6,064 nucleotides of DNA from Candidatus Latescibacterota bacterium (lineage in GTDB: Bacteria > Latescibacterota > UBA2968 > UBA8231): positions 1-6,064 of the forward strand of contig JAJDYK010000093.1 in assembly GCA_022825185.1 (NCBI GenBank), given 5' to 3'. Made by a program: the position numbers and the translations under genes. Shown in pieces: positions 1 through 5,343 of this stretch (position 1 is its first letter; the number at the start of each line of letters is the position of its first letter). A model generated the notes under the pieces. That model saw only the letters and a list, made by a program, of their open reading frames with translations. It had not been told where the DNA came from and did not search any database.

Positions 1-612
1 CAGGTCCATAAAGCTGATGCGCGAGCGGCGCTCGAGTACCGCCAGCAGATGGTCAATGCGCTCTTCGACCGAGACTTCTTCTTCGACGATTTGGTGTACT
101 AGGTTTTCGGGCACGGTGTCGAGCACGTGCTTGTACACAGCCAATAGATCGAAGAGCGATACGGGCCGTAGCTGGGCCGACTCCTCAACGCTGTCACCAA
201 GCCCTTGGCGGCGCAAGTACACGTCGCGCCGCTCGTCTTTGCGCACGCCGAGCCAGTCGGCAATGTCCTTAAACTGCTGGTACTCTAGCAGGCGGCGGAT
301 CAACTCGGCCTGTGGGTCTTCTTCGCCGTCGCCGTCGAGACCGAGTTCTTCGCGGGGCAGCATCATCTGCGACTTGATCCGCAGCAGGGTGGCGGCCATG
401 AGGATGAAGTCGCTGGCCTGTTCGATGTCGAGTTGGTGGATGTGTTGCAAGAAGCCCAAGTACTGAGTAGTGATGTGGGCGATGGGAATGTCGTAGATGT
501 CTAGCTCGTCTTTGCGGATCAGATAGAGCAACAGGTCCATCGGACCTTCAAAGACGTCGAGCTTGACCTCGTAGAGAGCCGTTTCTTCCTGTTCGATTGC
601 GTCGCGTTCCAT
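1..612 (-). CDS. scpA: Segregation and condensation protein A (ScpA), 3' end cut by window edge
   Basis: ScpA is the kleisin subunit of the bacterial SMC-ScpAB condensin, which bridges SMC heads and drives chromosome compaction and segregation on the nucleoid. Reading the minus strand from the ATG at 612-610 gives 204 codons open to the window edge. The N-terminal block from about residue 13 (YEVKLDVFEGPMDLLLYLI, followed by a KDELDIYDIP segment) is the hallmark of the family. It is followed by an HITTQYL stretch and a helix with FILMAATLLRIKSQMMLP, then an acidic linker (DGDGEEDPQ) and RRLLEYQQFKDIA. ScpA is usually around 240-280 residues, so the C-terminal winged helix that binds the other SMC head lies outside the window. 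A GGTAGG-like ribosome site (620-625) sits 7 nt before the start. The upstream HNH gene ends 13 nt away, suggesting co-transcription. Recognition is strong; only completeness is unknown. Confidence 0.95.
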   Translation of the reverse strand, partial: MERDAIEQEETALYEVKLDVFEGPMDLLLYLIRKDELDIYDIPIAHITTQYLGFLQHIHQLDIEQASDFILMAATLLRIKSQMMLPREELGLDGDGEEDPQAELIRRLLEYQQFKDIADWLGVRKDERRDVYLRRQGLGDSVEESAQLRPVSLFDLLAVYKHVLDTVPENLVHQIVEEEVSVEERIDHLLAVLERRSRISFMDL

Positions 613-625
613 GAGAGCGCCTACC

Positions 626-1141
626 TTAGTCGATAAAAAGATATGGTTTCCAGCGCTGATCGTCGATGCCGACGAAATTGCGGATGAAGCTCACGTTATT
701 AGGGCGCTTGGGTTTGCTGCGCAACACGAGGCCGACCTGCTCGGGCCGGTGTTCGCCTTTCTTGTTGTTGCACAGGGCGCAGGCGCAGACGAGGTTTTCC
801 CAAGTCCCTTGGCCTCCTTTGGTGCGCGGCACAATGTGATCGACCGTTAGCTTGCCTTCTTTGCTGCCGCAGTACTGGCATTGGTGATTGTCGCGCTTGA
901 GGATGTTGCGCTTGGAAAGCACGACCCGTCGGCGCGGTGCGCGGATGTAGCGCCCGAGACGGACGACGCTGGGCACCGGAAAGTCTTGGGAGACCGAATG
1001 GATCACCTCGTTCATTCTTTCGACGGCTTCGGCTTTGCCGCGCAAAATCAGCAGCAAGGCCCGGCGCACGCTGCATACGCTTAGCGGCTCGTAATTTTGG
1101 TTGAGGACCAGTACAGTTCTTTCCAGCAAAAGTCTATCCAC
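626..1141 (-). CDS. HNH endonuclease family protein
   Basis: This 171-residue protein has an HNH nuclease fold with a structural zinc site. A CxxC (C88, C91, in CQYCG) pairs with a second CxxC (C121, C124, in CALC). Between them lie the catalytic-type DH (D101-H102 in LTVDHIVPRTKGG) and N116 (in TWENLV), and H131 follows the second CxxC. The N-terminal part (VLVLNQNYEPLSVCSVRRA) is typical of a widespread bacterial HNH family that is chromosomally encoded and not obviously part of restriction systems. Its cellular role is not established, so I give no symbol. The start is a GTG at 1141-1139. An in-frame stop lies a few codons upstream, leaving that GTG or the TTG at codon 5 as the only near starts. 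No good Shine-Dalgarno is visible. scpA follows after 13 nt, so the pair is probably one transcript. The family call is firm and the biological function is not. Confidence 0.9.
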   Translation of the reverse strand: MDRLLLERTVLVLNQNYEPLSVCSVRRALLLILRGKAEAVERMNEVIHSVSQDFPVPSVVRLGRYIRAPRRRVVLSKRNILKRDNHQCQYCGSKEGKLTVDHIVPRTKGGQGTWENLVCACALCNNKKGEHRPEQVGLVLRSKPKRPNNVSFIRNFVGIDDQRWKPYLFID

Positions 1142-1157
1142 GATGTAGAGCTAATTA

Positions 1158-1185
1158 AATTTAAGCTACTTTTGGCATGTTCCAA
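1158..1185 (-). promoter_or_regulatory. Weak candidate sigma70-type promoter for HNH-scpA
   Basis: On the minus strand, TTGGAA (1185-1180; 4 of 6 to the -35 consensus) is separated by 16 bp from TAAATT (1163-1158; 4 of 6 to the -10 consensus). Transcription would begin only about 10 nt before the GTG start of the HNH gene, giving a very short leader. That would fit the absence of a clear Shine-Dalgarno there. The match is modest, and AT-rich DNA often yields such hits by chance. Confidence 0.3.
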
Positions 1186-1199
1186 CCCTTGGGATTGGA
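1181..1199. repeat. Interrupted palindrome, possible operator
   Basis: The 19-bp stretch reads TCCAACCC-TT-GGG-A-TTGGA: an inverted repeat with 8 paired positions, a 2-nt centre and one bulged A. It overlaps the candidate -35 box of the HNH-scpA promoter, which is where a repressor site would sit. The 2-nt centre makes an RNA hairpin unlikely, so a protein-binding site is the better reading. No regulator is identified. Confidence 0.3.
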
Positions 1200-1221
1200 T
1201 TAATTATCCAGTTTCCCAATG

Positions 1222-1234
1222 ATGCAATGTGCAT
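1222..1234. repeat. Short inverted repeat ATGCA-ATG-TGCAT
   Basis: A perfect 5-bp inverted repeat with a 3-bp centre lies in the gap upstream of the HNH gene. The GATGCAA that begins at 1221 recurs at 1265-1271. Arrangement and spacing are compatible with a small operator, but the arms are short enough to occur by chance. Confidence 0.2.
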
Positions 1235-1273
1235 TCCTTACAAAAAGCGCACTTGTAGTGAACAGATGCAAGG

Positions 1274-1666
1274 TCAGTGGTTGGCGATCAGGTCGGCGTA
1301 GTCTTGGGCGCTGAGTAAGTCCTCCAAGTCCGCAGAGTCGTCGATGCGGATCTTGAGCAGCCAACCGCCGCCATAAGGGTCTTCGTTGATTTGTTCGGCT
1401 TCTTCGGCGAGGCTGTCGTTGACTTCTAATACCTCGCCGGAAACCGGAGCGATCAGGTCGGCGACGGTCTTAACCGCCTCAAGCGTACCAAAGGTCTCGC
1501 CTCGTTCGAGGTGCTCGCCCACCTCGGGCAACTCAGCGAATACGATGTCGCCCAACTCGGTTTGCGCGAAATCCGTAATGCCGATAGTGGCGATGTCGCT
1601 TTCTAGCTGAAGCCATTCGTGGCTTTCCGAGTAGATCAGGTGCTCGGGGATCTGGGTCTGGCTCAT
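1274..1666 (-). CDS. gcvH: Glycine cleavage system H protein (lipoyl carrier)
   Basis: GcvH carries lipoate on a lysine and shuttles the aminomethyl intermediate between the P, T and L proteins of the glycine cleavage complex in the cytoplasm. The 130-residue length is normal for the family. The start region has the typical HLIYSESHEWL, followed by IGITDFAQTELGDIVFAELPEVG. The lipoylation site is K66 in GTLEAVKTVADL, and IAPVSGEVLEVN follows as expected. GGGWLLKI with an acidic C-terminal helix completes the fold. The ATG at 1666-1664 is preceded by GAGAGG (1677-1672) with a 5-nt spacer, a good Shine-Dalgarno. It lies 19 nt after accC and looks like the last gene of that operon. No gcvT or gcvP is in the window, so it may serve an H-protein role encoded apart from its partners, or act as a lipoyl relay protein. 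Confidence 0.95.
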   Translation of the reverse strand: MSQTQIPEHLIYSESHEWLQLESDIATIGITDFAQTELGDIVFAELPEVGEHLERGETFGTLEAVKTVADLIAPVSGEVLEVNDSLAEEAEQINEDPYGGGWLLKIRIDDSADLEDLLSAQDYADLIANH

Positions 1667-1685
1667 AATTGCCTCTCGTGCTTGC

Positions 1686-3032
1686 TTAAGACGACCACTT
1701 CGAGTTGGCTACGTAGTTGGTGTCGAATTGCCCGGCGATAAAGTCGGGTTCGGTGAGTAGGGTTCGGTGAAAGGGCAAGGTGGTGGCTACGCCTTCTATG
1801 GTGCATTCGCCTAAGATGCGCCGCATCCGCGCTATAGCGCTTTGGCGATCGGAGCCGTAGGCGATGATTTTGGCCAGTAGGGAATCGTAGTAAGGAGGAA
1901 TCTCGTAGCCTTGGTAGATGTGGCTGTCGATGCGGACGCCGGGGCCACCCGGCAGGTGAAGAGCTTCGATGATGCCCGAAGAGGGGATGAAGTTGCGCGC
2001 GGGATCTTCGGCGTTGATCCGGCATTCAATGGCGTGCCCGGTGAGTTGGAGGTCCGCTTGGCTAAAGGGGAGGGACTCGCCGGCCGCGATGCGAATCTGT
2101 TCCCTGACTAAATCGATGCCGGTGACCATCTCAGTAACCGGGTGTTCGACTTGGATGCGGGTATTCATCTCCATGAAGTAGAAGTTGTGGTCTGCATCGA
2201 CGAGGAGTTCAATGGTGCCCGCGCTGTAGTAGCCGACCGCGGCTGCACCGGCGAGGGCGGCCGAGCCGAGCCGCTGGCGCAAGTCGGGGTCAACTATGGG
2301 CGAGGGGCTTTCTTCGAGCAGCTTTTGGTGCCGTCGCTGAATGGAGCACTCGCGTTCGCCGAGGTGGACGATGTTGCCGTGCTGGTCGCCGAGGACTTGG
2401 ATTTCGATGTGGCGCGCTTCTTCGATGGAGCGCTCCATGTACACGGCGTCGCTGGTAAAGGCGGTGCGCGCTTCGCGGCGCGCCATCTGATAGGCTTCCT
2501 CCAATTCATCCATCGCGCGGACGACCCGCATCCCGCGCCCACCGCCGCCAGCCGAGGCTTTGAGACGCAGCGGGAAGCCGATCTTTTCTGCCCATTGACG
2601 GGCTTCGACTAGCGAGTGAAGTGCGCCTTCGCTACCCGGCACGACGGGTACGCCGGCCTCCTGCATGGTGTGGCGAGCGACGGCCTTGTCGCCCATTTTG
2701 CGGATGGCCGCGGTCGGCGGGCCGATGAACTGGATGCCGCAATCGGCGCAGATTTCGGAGAAGTCGGCGTTTTCGGCTAAGGGGCCATAGCCGGGGTGGA
2801 TCGCGTCGGCGTTGGTCAGTTGGGCGGCGCTGATGATATTGACGACGTTGCGGTAGCTGTCCTTGCCAGCAGCCGGCCCGATGCAGACGTCTTCGTCGGC
2901 AAAAGATACGTGCAAGGAGCGGGTGTCGGCTTGGGAGTGGACAGCCACCGTCGCGATGCCCATTTCCTTGCAGGCGCGGATGACGCGCAGCGCGATTTCG
3001 CCGCGGTCGGCAATGAGGATTTTCTCGAACAC
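1686..3032 (-). CDS. accC: Acetyl-CoA carboxylase, biotin carboxylase subunit
   Basis: AccC carboxylates the biotin on AccB using ATP and bicarbonate, the first half-reaction of acetyl-CoA carboxylase. At 448 residues it has standard length. By alignment from memory with E. coli AccC, the key residues are all present: K116 (GDK), K158 and the glycine loop 162-167 (GGGGRG) of the ATP-grasp fold, H208, K237 (RRHQK), E275, E288, N290 and R292 ([16 protein letters not shown]), and R338 (ECRINAED). The C-terminal [11 protein letters not shown] is also typical. Two departures stand out: D9 where the family has Asn ([10 protein letters not shown]), and P84 in [11 protein letters not shown] where Phe is usual. 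The start is GTG at 3032-3030. It is in the same frame as accB, and the accB TAA two codons upstream fixes this as the first possible start. GAGG lies only 2 nt before the GTG, so coupling to accB translation is likely. Confidence 0.96.
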   Translation of the reverse strand: MFEKILIADRGEIALRVIRACKEMGIATVAVHSQADTRSLHVSFADEDVCIGPAAGKDSYRNVVNIISAAQLTNADAIHPGYGPLAENADFSEICADCGIQFIGPPTAAIRKMGDKAVARHTMQEAGVPVVPGSEGALHSLVEARQWAEKIGFPLRLKASAGGGGRGMRVVRAMDELEEAYQMARREARTAFTSDAVYMERSIEEARHIEIQVLGDQHGNIVHLGERECSIQRRHQKLLEESPSPIVDPDLRQRLGSAALAGAAAVGYYSAGTIELLVDADHNFYFMEMNTRIQVEHPVTEMVTGIDLVREQIRIAAGESLPFSQADLQLTGHAIECRINAEDPARNFIPSSGIIEALHLPGGPGVRIDSHIYQGYEIPPYYDSLLAKIIAYGSDRQSAIARMRRILGECTIEGVATTLPFHRTLLTEPDFIAGQFDTNYVANSKWSS

Positions 3033-3038
3033 GGCCTC

Positions 3039-3503
3039 TTAGTCGGGGCGAATTTTGAATAGCGCTTGGTTGTATTCAACGGGTTGGGCGTCGCCGACGA
3101 GGATTTCTACGACTTCGCCTTGGACATCCGCGGGAATCTCGTTCATGATCTTCATGGCCTCGATGATGCAGAGGGTCTGACCGCTTTCGATGCGATCGCC
3201 CTCGCGCACAAAGGGATCAGCTTCGGGCGAGGCGGCCCGGTAAAACGTGCCGACCATGGGCGATAGCACCTCGTGGAGGCCGTCGTCGGTCTTTTCGGCA
3301 GGTGCTGGGGCCGCAGGCTCAGGGGGCGCGGTGGACACAATGGGCGCAACGGGCATGGAGGCCGCGGGGGCCACAGGAGAGGGCGCACGACTGCGAGTTA
3401 AGCGGATGCGCGTGCCGTGCCAGAAGCTGTGTTGGACCTCTATCTCTTCTAGATCGCTATCGCGAAAAAGCTCTAGCAGTTTGCGGAGCTTGTCTTCGTT
3501 CAC
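3039..3503 (-). CDS. accB: Acetyl-CoA carboxylase biotin carboxyl carrier protein (BCCP)
   Basis: AccB carries biotin between biotin carboxylase and carboxyltransferase in fatty acid synthesis. The 154-residue protein has an N-terminal helix region (1-37) ending in an RIRLTRS strand, then an Ala/Pro-rich flexible linker (about 38-70). The C-terminal biotinyl domain has the thumb-containing segment SPMVGTFYRAASPEADPFV and GD near 102-103. Biotin would attach to K118 in IIEAMKIMNEI. The end, EYNQALFKIRP, is a family signature. The start is GTG at 3503-3501. AAAGGA (3520-3515) lies 11 nt upstream, a rather long spacing. efp ends 18 nt before and accC begins 6 nt after, the common efp-accB-accC arrangement. 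accB and accC share one reading frame with only the TAA at 3041-3039 between them. Confidence 0.96.
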   Translation of the reverse strand: MNEDKLRKLLELFRDSDLEEIEVQHSFWHGTRIRLTRSRAPSPVAPAASMPVAPIVSTAPPEPAAPAPAEKTDDGLHEVLSPMVGTFYRAASPEADPFVREGDRIESGQTLCIIEAMKIMNEIPADVQGEVVEILVGDAQPVEYNQALFKIRPD

Positions 3504-3521
3504 AGGAGGTGTCGTCCTTTC

Positions 3522-4079
3522 TCAAACGCGCTCTACGTATTCGCCCGTGCGGGTATCGACCTTGAGTTGGTCGCCCTTGTTGATAAAGAGCGGCACTTGC
3601 ACCACGTAGCCGGTTTCTAGGGTAGCTGGCTTGACCGCGCCGGTGGCGGTGTCGCCCTTGATGCCCGGTTCGGTGTGGGTGACGGCAAGGGAGACGAAGT
3701 TGGGTAGCTCGACGGAGACGACCTCCTCGCCTGCTATGAGGAGGAAGGCGTTCTCGCTTTCTTTGAGGAGGTTGCTGGCCGTGCCGACGAGCGCTGCGGG
3801 CACCGGGAGTTGATCGTAGGTGTCCAAGTCCATGAAGTAGTACAGTCCTTGGTCGGAATATAGGTATTGCATCTGGCGCTTTTCGAGCCGGATTTGCTCG
3901 ACTTTGTCGCCCGAGCGGAAGGTGCGGTCGAGCACGGCCCCCGTTTTAGTGTTTTTGAGCTTGGTGCGCACGAAGGCGCTACCCTTGCCCGGTTTGACGT
4001 GCTGAAATTCGACGATGGAGAAGATCTCGCCGTCGAGGGACATGGTAAAGCCGTTTCTAAAATCCGTGGTATCTGCCAT
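3522..4079 (-). CDS. efp: Translation elongation factor P
   Basis: EF-P binds the ribosome between the P and E sites and relieves stalling at polyproline stretches. The 185-residue length matches the family. The N-terminal KOW-like domain (about 1-63) contains the tip loop VKPGKGSAFV with K32 at the position that is modified in lysine-type EF-P (K34 in E. coli). This indicates a lysine-type rather than an arginine-rhamnosylated EF-P; no modification gene is in the window, so its state is unknown. The two OB-like domains follow (about 65-128 and 129-185), ending in the signature INKGDQLKVDTRTGEYVERV. The ATG at 4079-4077 has GGGAG (4088-4084) 4 nt upstream. It starts 10 nt after the TPR gene and precedes accB by 18 nt. 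Confidence 0.97.
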   Translation of the reverse strand: MADTTDFRNGFTMSLDGEIFSIVEFQHVKPGKGSAFVRTKLKNTKTGAVLDRTFRSGDKVEQIRLEKRQMQYLYSDQGLYYFMDLDTYDQLPVPAALVGTASNLLKESENAFLLIAGEEVVSVELPNFVSLAVTHTEPGIKGDTATGAVKPATLETGYVVQVPLFINKGDQLKVDTRTGEYVERV

Positions 4080-4083
4080 ATCG

Positions 4084-4088
4084 CTCCC
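4084..4088 (-). promoter_or_regulatory. Ribosome binding site of efp
   Basis: The minus strand reads GGGAG with a 4-nt spacer to the efp ATG. It lies in the 10-nt gap after the TPR gene stop, supporting the chosen efp start and independent translation initiation within the shared transcript. Confidence 0.7.
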
Positions 4089-4089
4089 G

Positions 4090-5076
4090 TTAGTGTGCGT
4101 TATTGTTTTTGTTCTTTTGTTCTAGTGAAGATAGCTTGCTGCGGATGATGGTGTTGTTCGGCTCCTGTTCGAGAAGCTCGCGATACATTTCTATCGCCTT
4201 CTGGGTCAAGCCCTGCGTGGTATAGATCTCGGCCAGCGTCATGGTGGCAATGCGCTTGTTTTTCGGTGTGCTTGGCTCGCTGTCGGCCGGGGTGGGTGGC
4301 TCTTCCGGTGCGGGCGCTGGTTCGGCGGCATCCTCCTCTTCGATCTCCTGCAAGAGGCGGAGCAGTTCGCGGTCGTCGGTGTCGCCGTACAGGTCGTCGC
4401 GGTCGTCGTCGGGCGGCTGGTTCGGCGGCAGCGCTTGGGGCTGAGTGGATTCGACCGGGGCCGCGCTAGCGACGGTCGCGACCTCTTCGGGTTTGGGTTC
4501 GGGTTCGGGTTCGAGTTTGGGTTCGGGTTTGGGTTCGGGTTTGGGTTCGGGTTTGGGTTCGGGTTTGGCTTCGGCTTCGGCTTCGGCTTCGGGTTTGGCT
4601 TCGGCTTCGGGTTTGGCTTCGGGTTTGGCTTCGGGTTCGGCTTCGGCTTCGGCTTCGGGTTTGGGTGCATCTTGGTGGGTTTGGCTGGCGAAGCGGTCGA
4701 TCTGCTTGGCTAGCGAGGTGTCGAAAGGGTCGAAATACGCGGCTTGGCTCAGGCTTTGCAAAGCCTGCGGCGCGACGTCGAGTTGCTCAAAAAGGTGAGC
4801 GAGGCGCTTGTACCCGCTGGGGTTTTCTGGGGCAATCCGCATAGCTTGTTCCATGGCCTTGCGCGCTTCTTCTAAGTTTCCCCGTTTTTCATAGCACTTG
4901 CTGAGGACGATAAAGCCAGTGGCGTAATCGGGAAAACTCGTACAGCCCTTTTGGCATAGCTCGATGGCGCGCTCGATGCGCCCGCGTTTGAGATAGAGAT
5001 CAGCGAGGCGAGCGAAGCGCGGGGAATCCGGGTCGCGGCGGAGTGCCTTTTCTAGTTTGGCGATGGAGTCGGCCAT
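4090..5076 (-). CDS. Tetratricopeptide repeat protein with long Lys/Glu/Pro/Ala repeat linker
   Basis: This 328-residue protein has no recognised enzyme domain. The N-terminal 125 residues form about three to four TPR helical hairpins (for example [20 protein letters not shown], then [20 protein letters not shown]). Residues 138-198 are a low-complexity repeat of EA and KPEP units. An acidic and proline-rich stretch (about 199-272) includes a predicted helix, [14 protein letters not shown] single C-terminal TPR closes the protein (about 277-307, [23 protein letters not shown]), followed by an Asn/Lys-rich tail. There is no signal peptide or membrane segment, so it is probably a cytoplasmic scaffold; a TonB-like spanning role for the KP/EP stretch is unlikely without an anchor. 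The ATG at 5076-5074 is the only plausible start, as no ATG, GTG or TTG lies between it and the upstream in-frame TAG. It has no obvious Shine-Dalgarno. It is the first gene after a strong promoter and lies 10 nt before efp. Function unknown. Confidence 0.88.
   Translation of the reverse strand: MADSIAKLEKALRRDPDSPRFARLADLYLKRGRIERAIELCQKGCTSFPDYATGFIVLSKCYEKRGNLEEARKAMEQAMRIAPENPSGYKRLAHLFEQLDVAPQALQSLSQAAYFDPFDTSLAKQIDRFASQTHQDAPKPEAEAEAEPEAKPEAKPEAEAKPEAEAEAEAKPEPKPEPKPEPKPEPKLEPEPEPKPEEVATVASAAPVESTQPQALPPNQPPDDDRDDLYGDTDDRELLRLLQEIEEEDAAEPAPAPEEPPTPADSEPSTPKNKRIATMTLAEIYTTQGLTQKAIEMYRELLEQEPNNTIIRSKLSSLEQKNKNNNAH
4483..4665 (-). repeat. In-frame hexamer/dodecamer tandem repeat in the TPR gene
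   Basis: About 183 bp encode residues 138-198 of the TPR protein. Two unit types alternate on the coding strand: GAAGCC (Glu-Ala, 6 nt) dominates the first half, and AAACCCGAACCC (Lys-Pro-Glu-Pro, 12 nt) is repeated in the second half, with single-base variants such as a Lys-Leu interruption. Both unit lengths are multiples of three, so gain or loss of units would change linker length without a frameshift. Long open frames on both strands here are a side effect of the repeat. Confidence 0.9.
4489..4563 (+). other. G-quadruplex-prone GGG-N3 array on the template strand
   Basis: The plus strand, which is the template for the TPR gene, has GGG tracts every 6 nt: four at 4489-4509 and, after one GAG interruption, eight at 4519-4563. 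Each is separated by TTT or TTC. Four or more GGG tracts with 3-nt loops fit the standard intramolecular G-quadruplex pattern. The array is a consequence of the Lys-Pro-Glu-Pro coding repeat. Whether it folds or affects transcription is inference. Confidence 0.7.
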
Positions 5077-5120
5077 GGCGCTAGAGATGAGAAGTGCAAA
5101 GGCGGCTAAAACGCGAGGCT

Positions 5121-5149
5121 ATTTTAGGCTTTGAACTGAGAAATGTCAA
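5121..5149 (-). promoter_or_regulatory. Strong sigma70-type promoter of the TPR-efp-accB-accC-gcvH operon
   Basis: On the minus strand, TTGACA (5149-5144; a perfect -35) is followed by a 17-bp spacer and TAAAAT (5126-5121; 5 of 6 to the -10 consensus). Transcription would begin near 5114, giving a leader of roughly 38 nt before the TPR ATG at 5076. Sequence quality, optimal spacing and position in the only sizeable gap before five closely spaced genes all support it. Confidence 0.8.
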
Positions 5150-5186
5150 GGATGGGGCAAGGCGATGGGAAAGGCGCAAATTTACC

Positions 5187-5227
5187 GCCAAAGGGGATGT
5201 GGATTCGGCGTCCGCAACCCCTTTGGC
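5187..5227. repeat. Perfect 10-bp inverted repeat (hairpin) just downstream of tRNA-Lys
   Basis: GCCAAAGGGG (5187-5196) and CCCCTTTGGC (5218-5227) are exact reverse complements around a 21-nt loop. The loop itself contains a small CGG-CGT-CCG inner repeat. The right arm begins 5 nt after the encoded CCA end of the tRNA, in the tRNA transcription direction. In that direction the hairpin is followed by GGTAAATTTG rather than a T tract, so it is not a canonical intrinsic terminator. It could stop or stabilise the tRNA precursor, or be a member of a dispersed intergenic repeat family. Confidence 0.8.
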
Positions 5228-5232
5228 AAAGA

Positions 5233-5308
<76 letters not shown>

Positions 5309-5314
5309 AGAGAA

Positions 5315-5343
5315 AATATCTGCACGAGTGGGCTGGTCGTCAA
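5315..5343 (-). promoter_or_regulatory. tRNA-Lys promoter overlapping the dioxygenase stop codon
   Basis: On the minus strand, TTGACG (5343-5338; 5 of 6) is followed by a 17-bp spacer and GATATT (5320-5315; 4 of 6). Six bases later the mature tRNA begins at 5308, so transcription would start at or within a nucleotide or two of the tRNA 5' end. The TGA stop of the upstream gene is part of the -35 box. Confidence 0.6.

Larger units (their letters stand above)
1142..1273. other. Intergenic region between gcvH and the HNH gene
   Basis: These 132 bp are visibly AT-richer than the surrounding genes and hold no ORF that I can support. They contain a weak minus-strand promoter candidate, an interrupted palindrome over its -35 box, a small ATGCA/TGCAT inverted repeat and two copies of GATGCAA (1221-1227 and 1265-1271). 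I see no convincing intrinsic terminator after gcvH: a T5 run occurs on the minus strand around 1244-1248, but only a very poor stem precedes it. This is the most likely boundary between the efp-accBC-gcvH operon and the HNH-scpA unit. Confidence 0.6.

Noticed and set aside
1240..1273. Intrinsic terminator after gcvH
   Set aside because: A T5 run is present on the minus strand, but the preceding sequence forms only a 3-bp GC-poor stem, well below a convincing terminator.
2142..2612. Long plus-strand ORF of 156 codons
   Set aside because: It is wholly antisense to the conserved ATP-grasp region of accC, has no recognisable domain, and is explained by GC-rich codon bias.
3504..3510. AGGAGG motif beside the accB start
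   Set aside because: The AGGAGG is on the plus strand (reading CCTCCT in the mRNA direction), so it cannot serve as a Shine-Dalgarno for the minus-strand accB gene.
4483..4665. CRISPR-like or mobile-element repeat
   Set aside because: Units are 6 and 12 nt with no spacers, lie entirely in frame within a protein-coding gene, and have no cas or transposase genes nearby.
4435..4713. Plus-strand Gly-Phe repeat ORF, and the overlapping Gly-Ser repeat ORF at 4445-4798
   Set aside because: Both are other-frame readings of the KPEP/EA coding repeat. The minus-strand frame is bounded by real TPR domains on both sides and lies in an operon.
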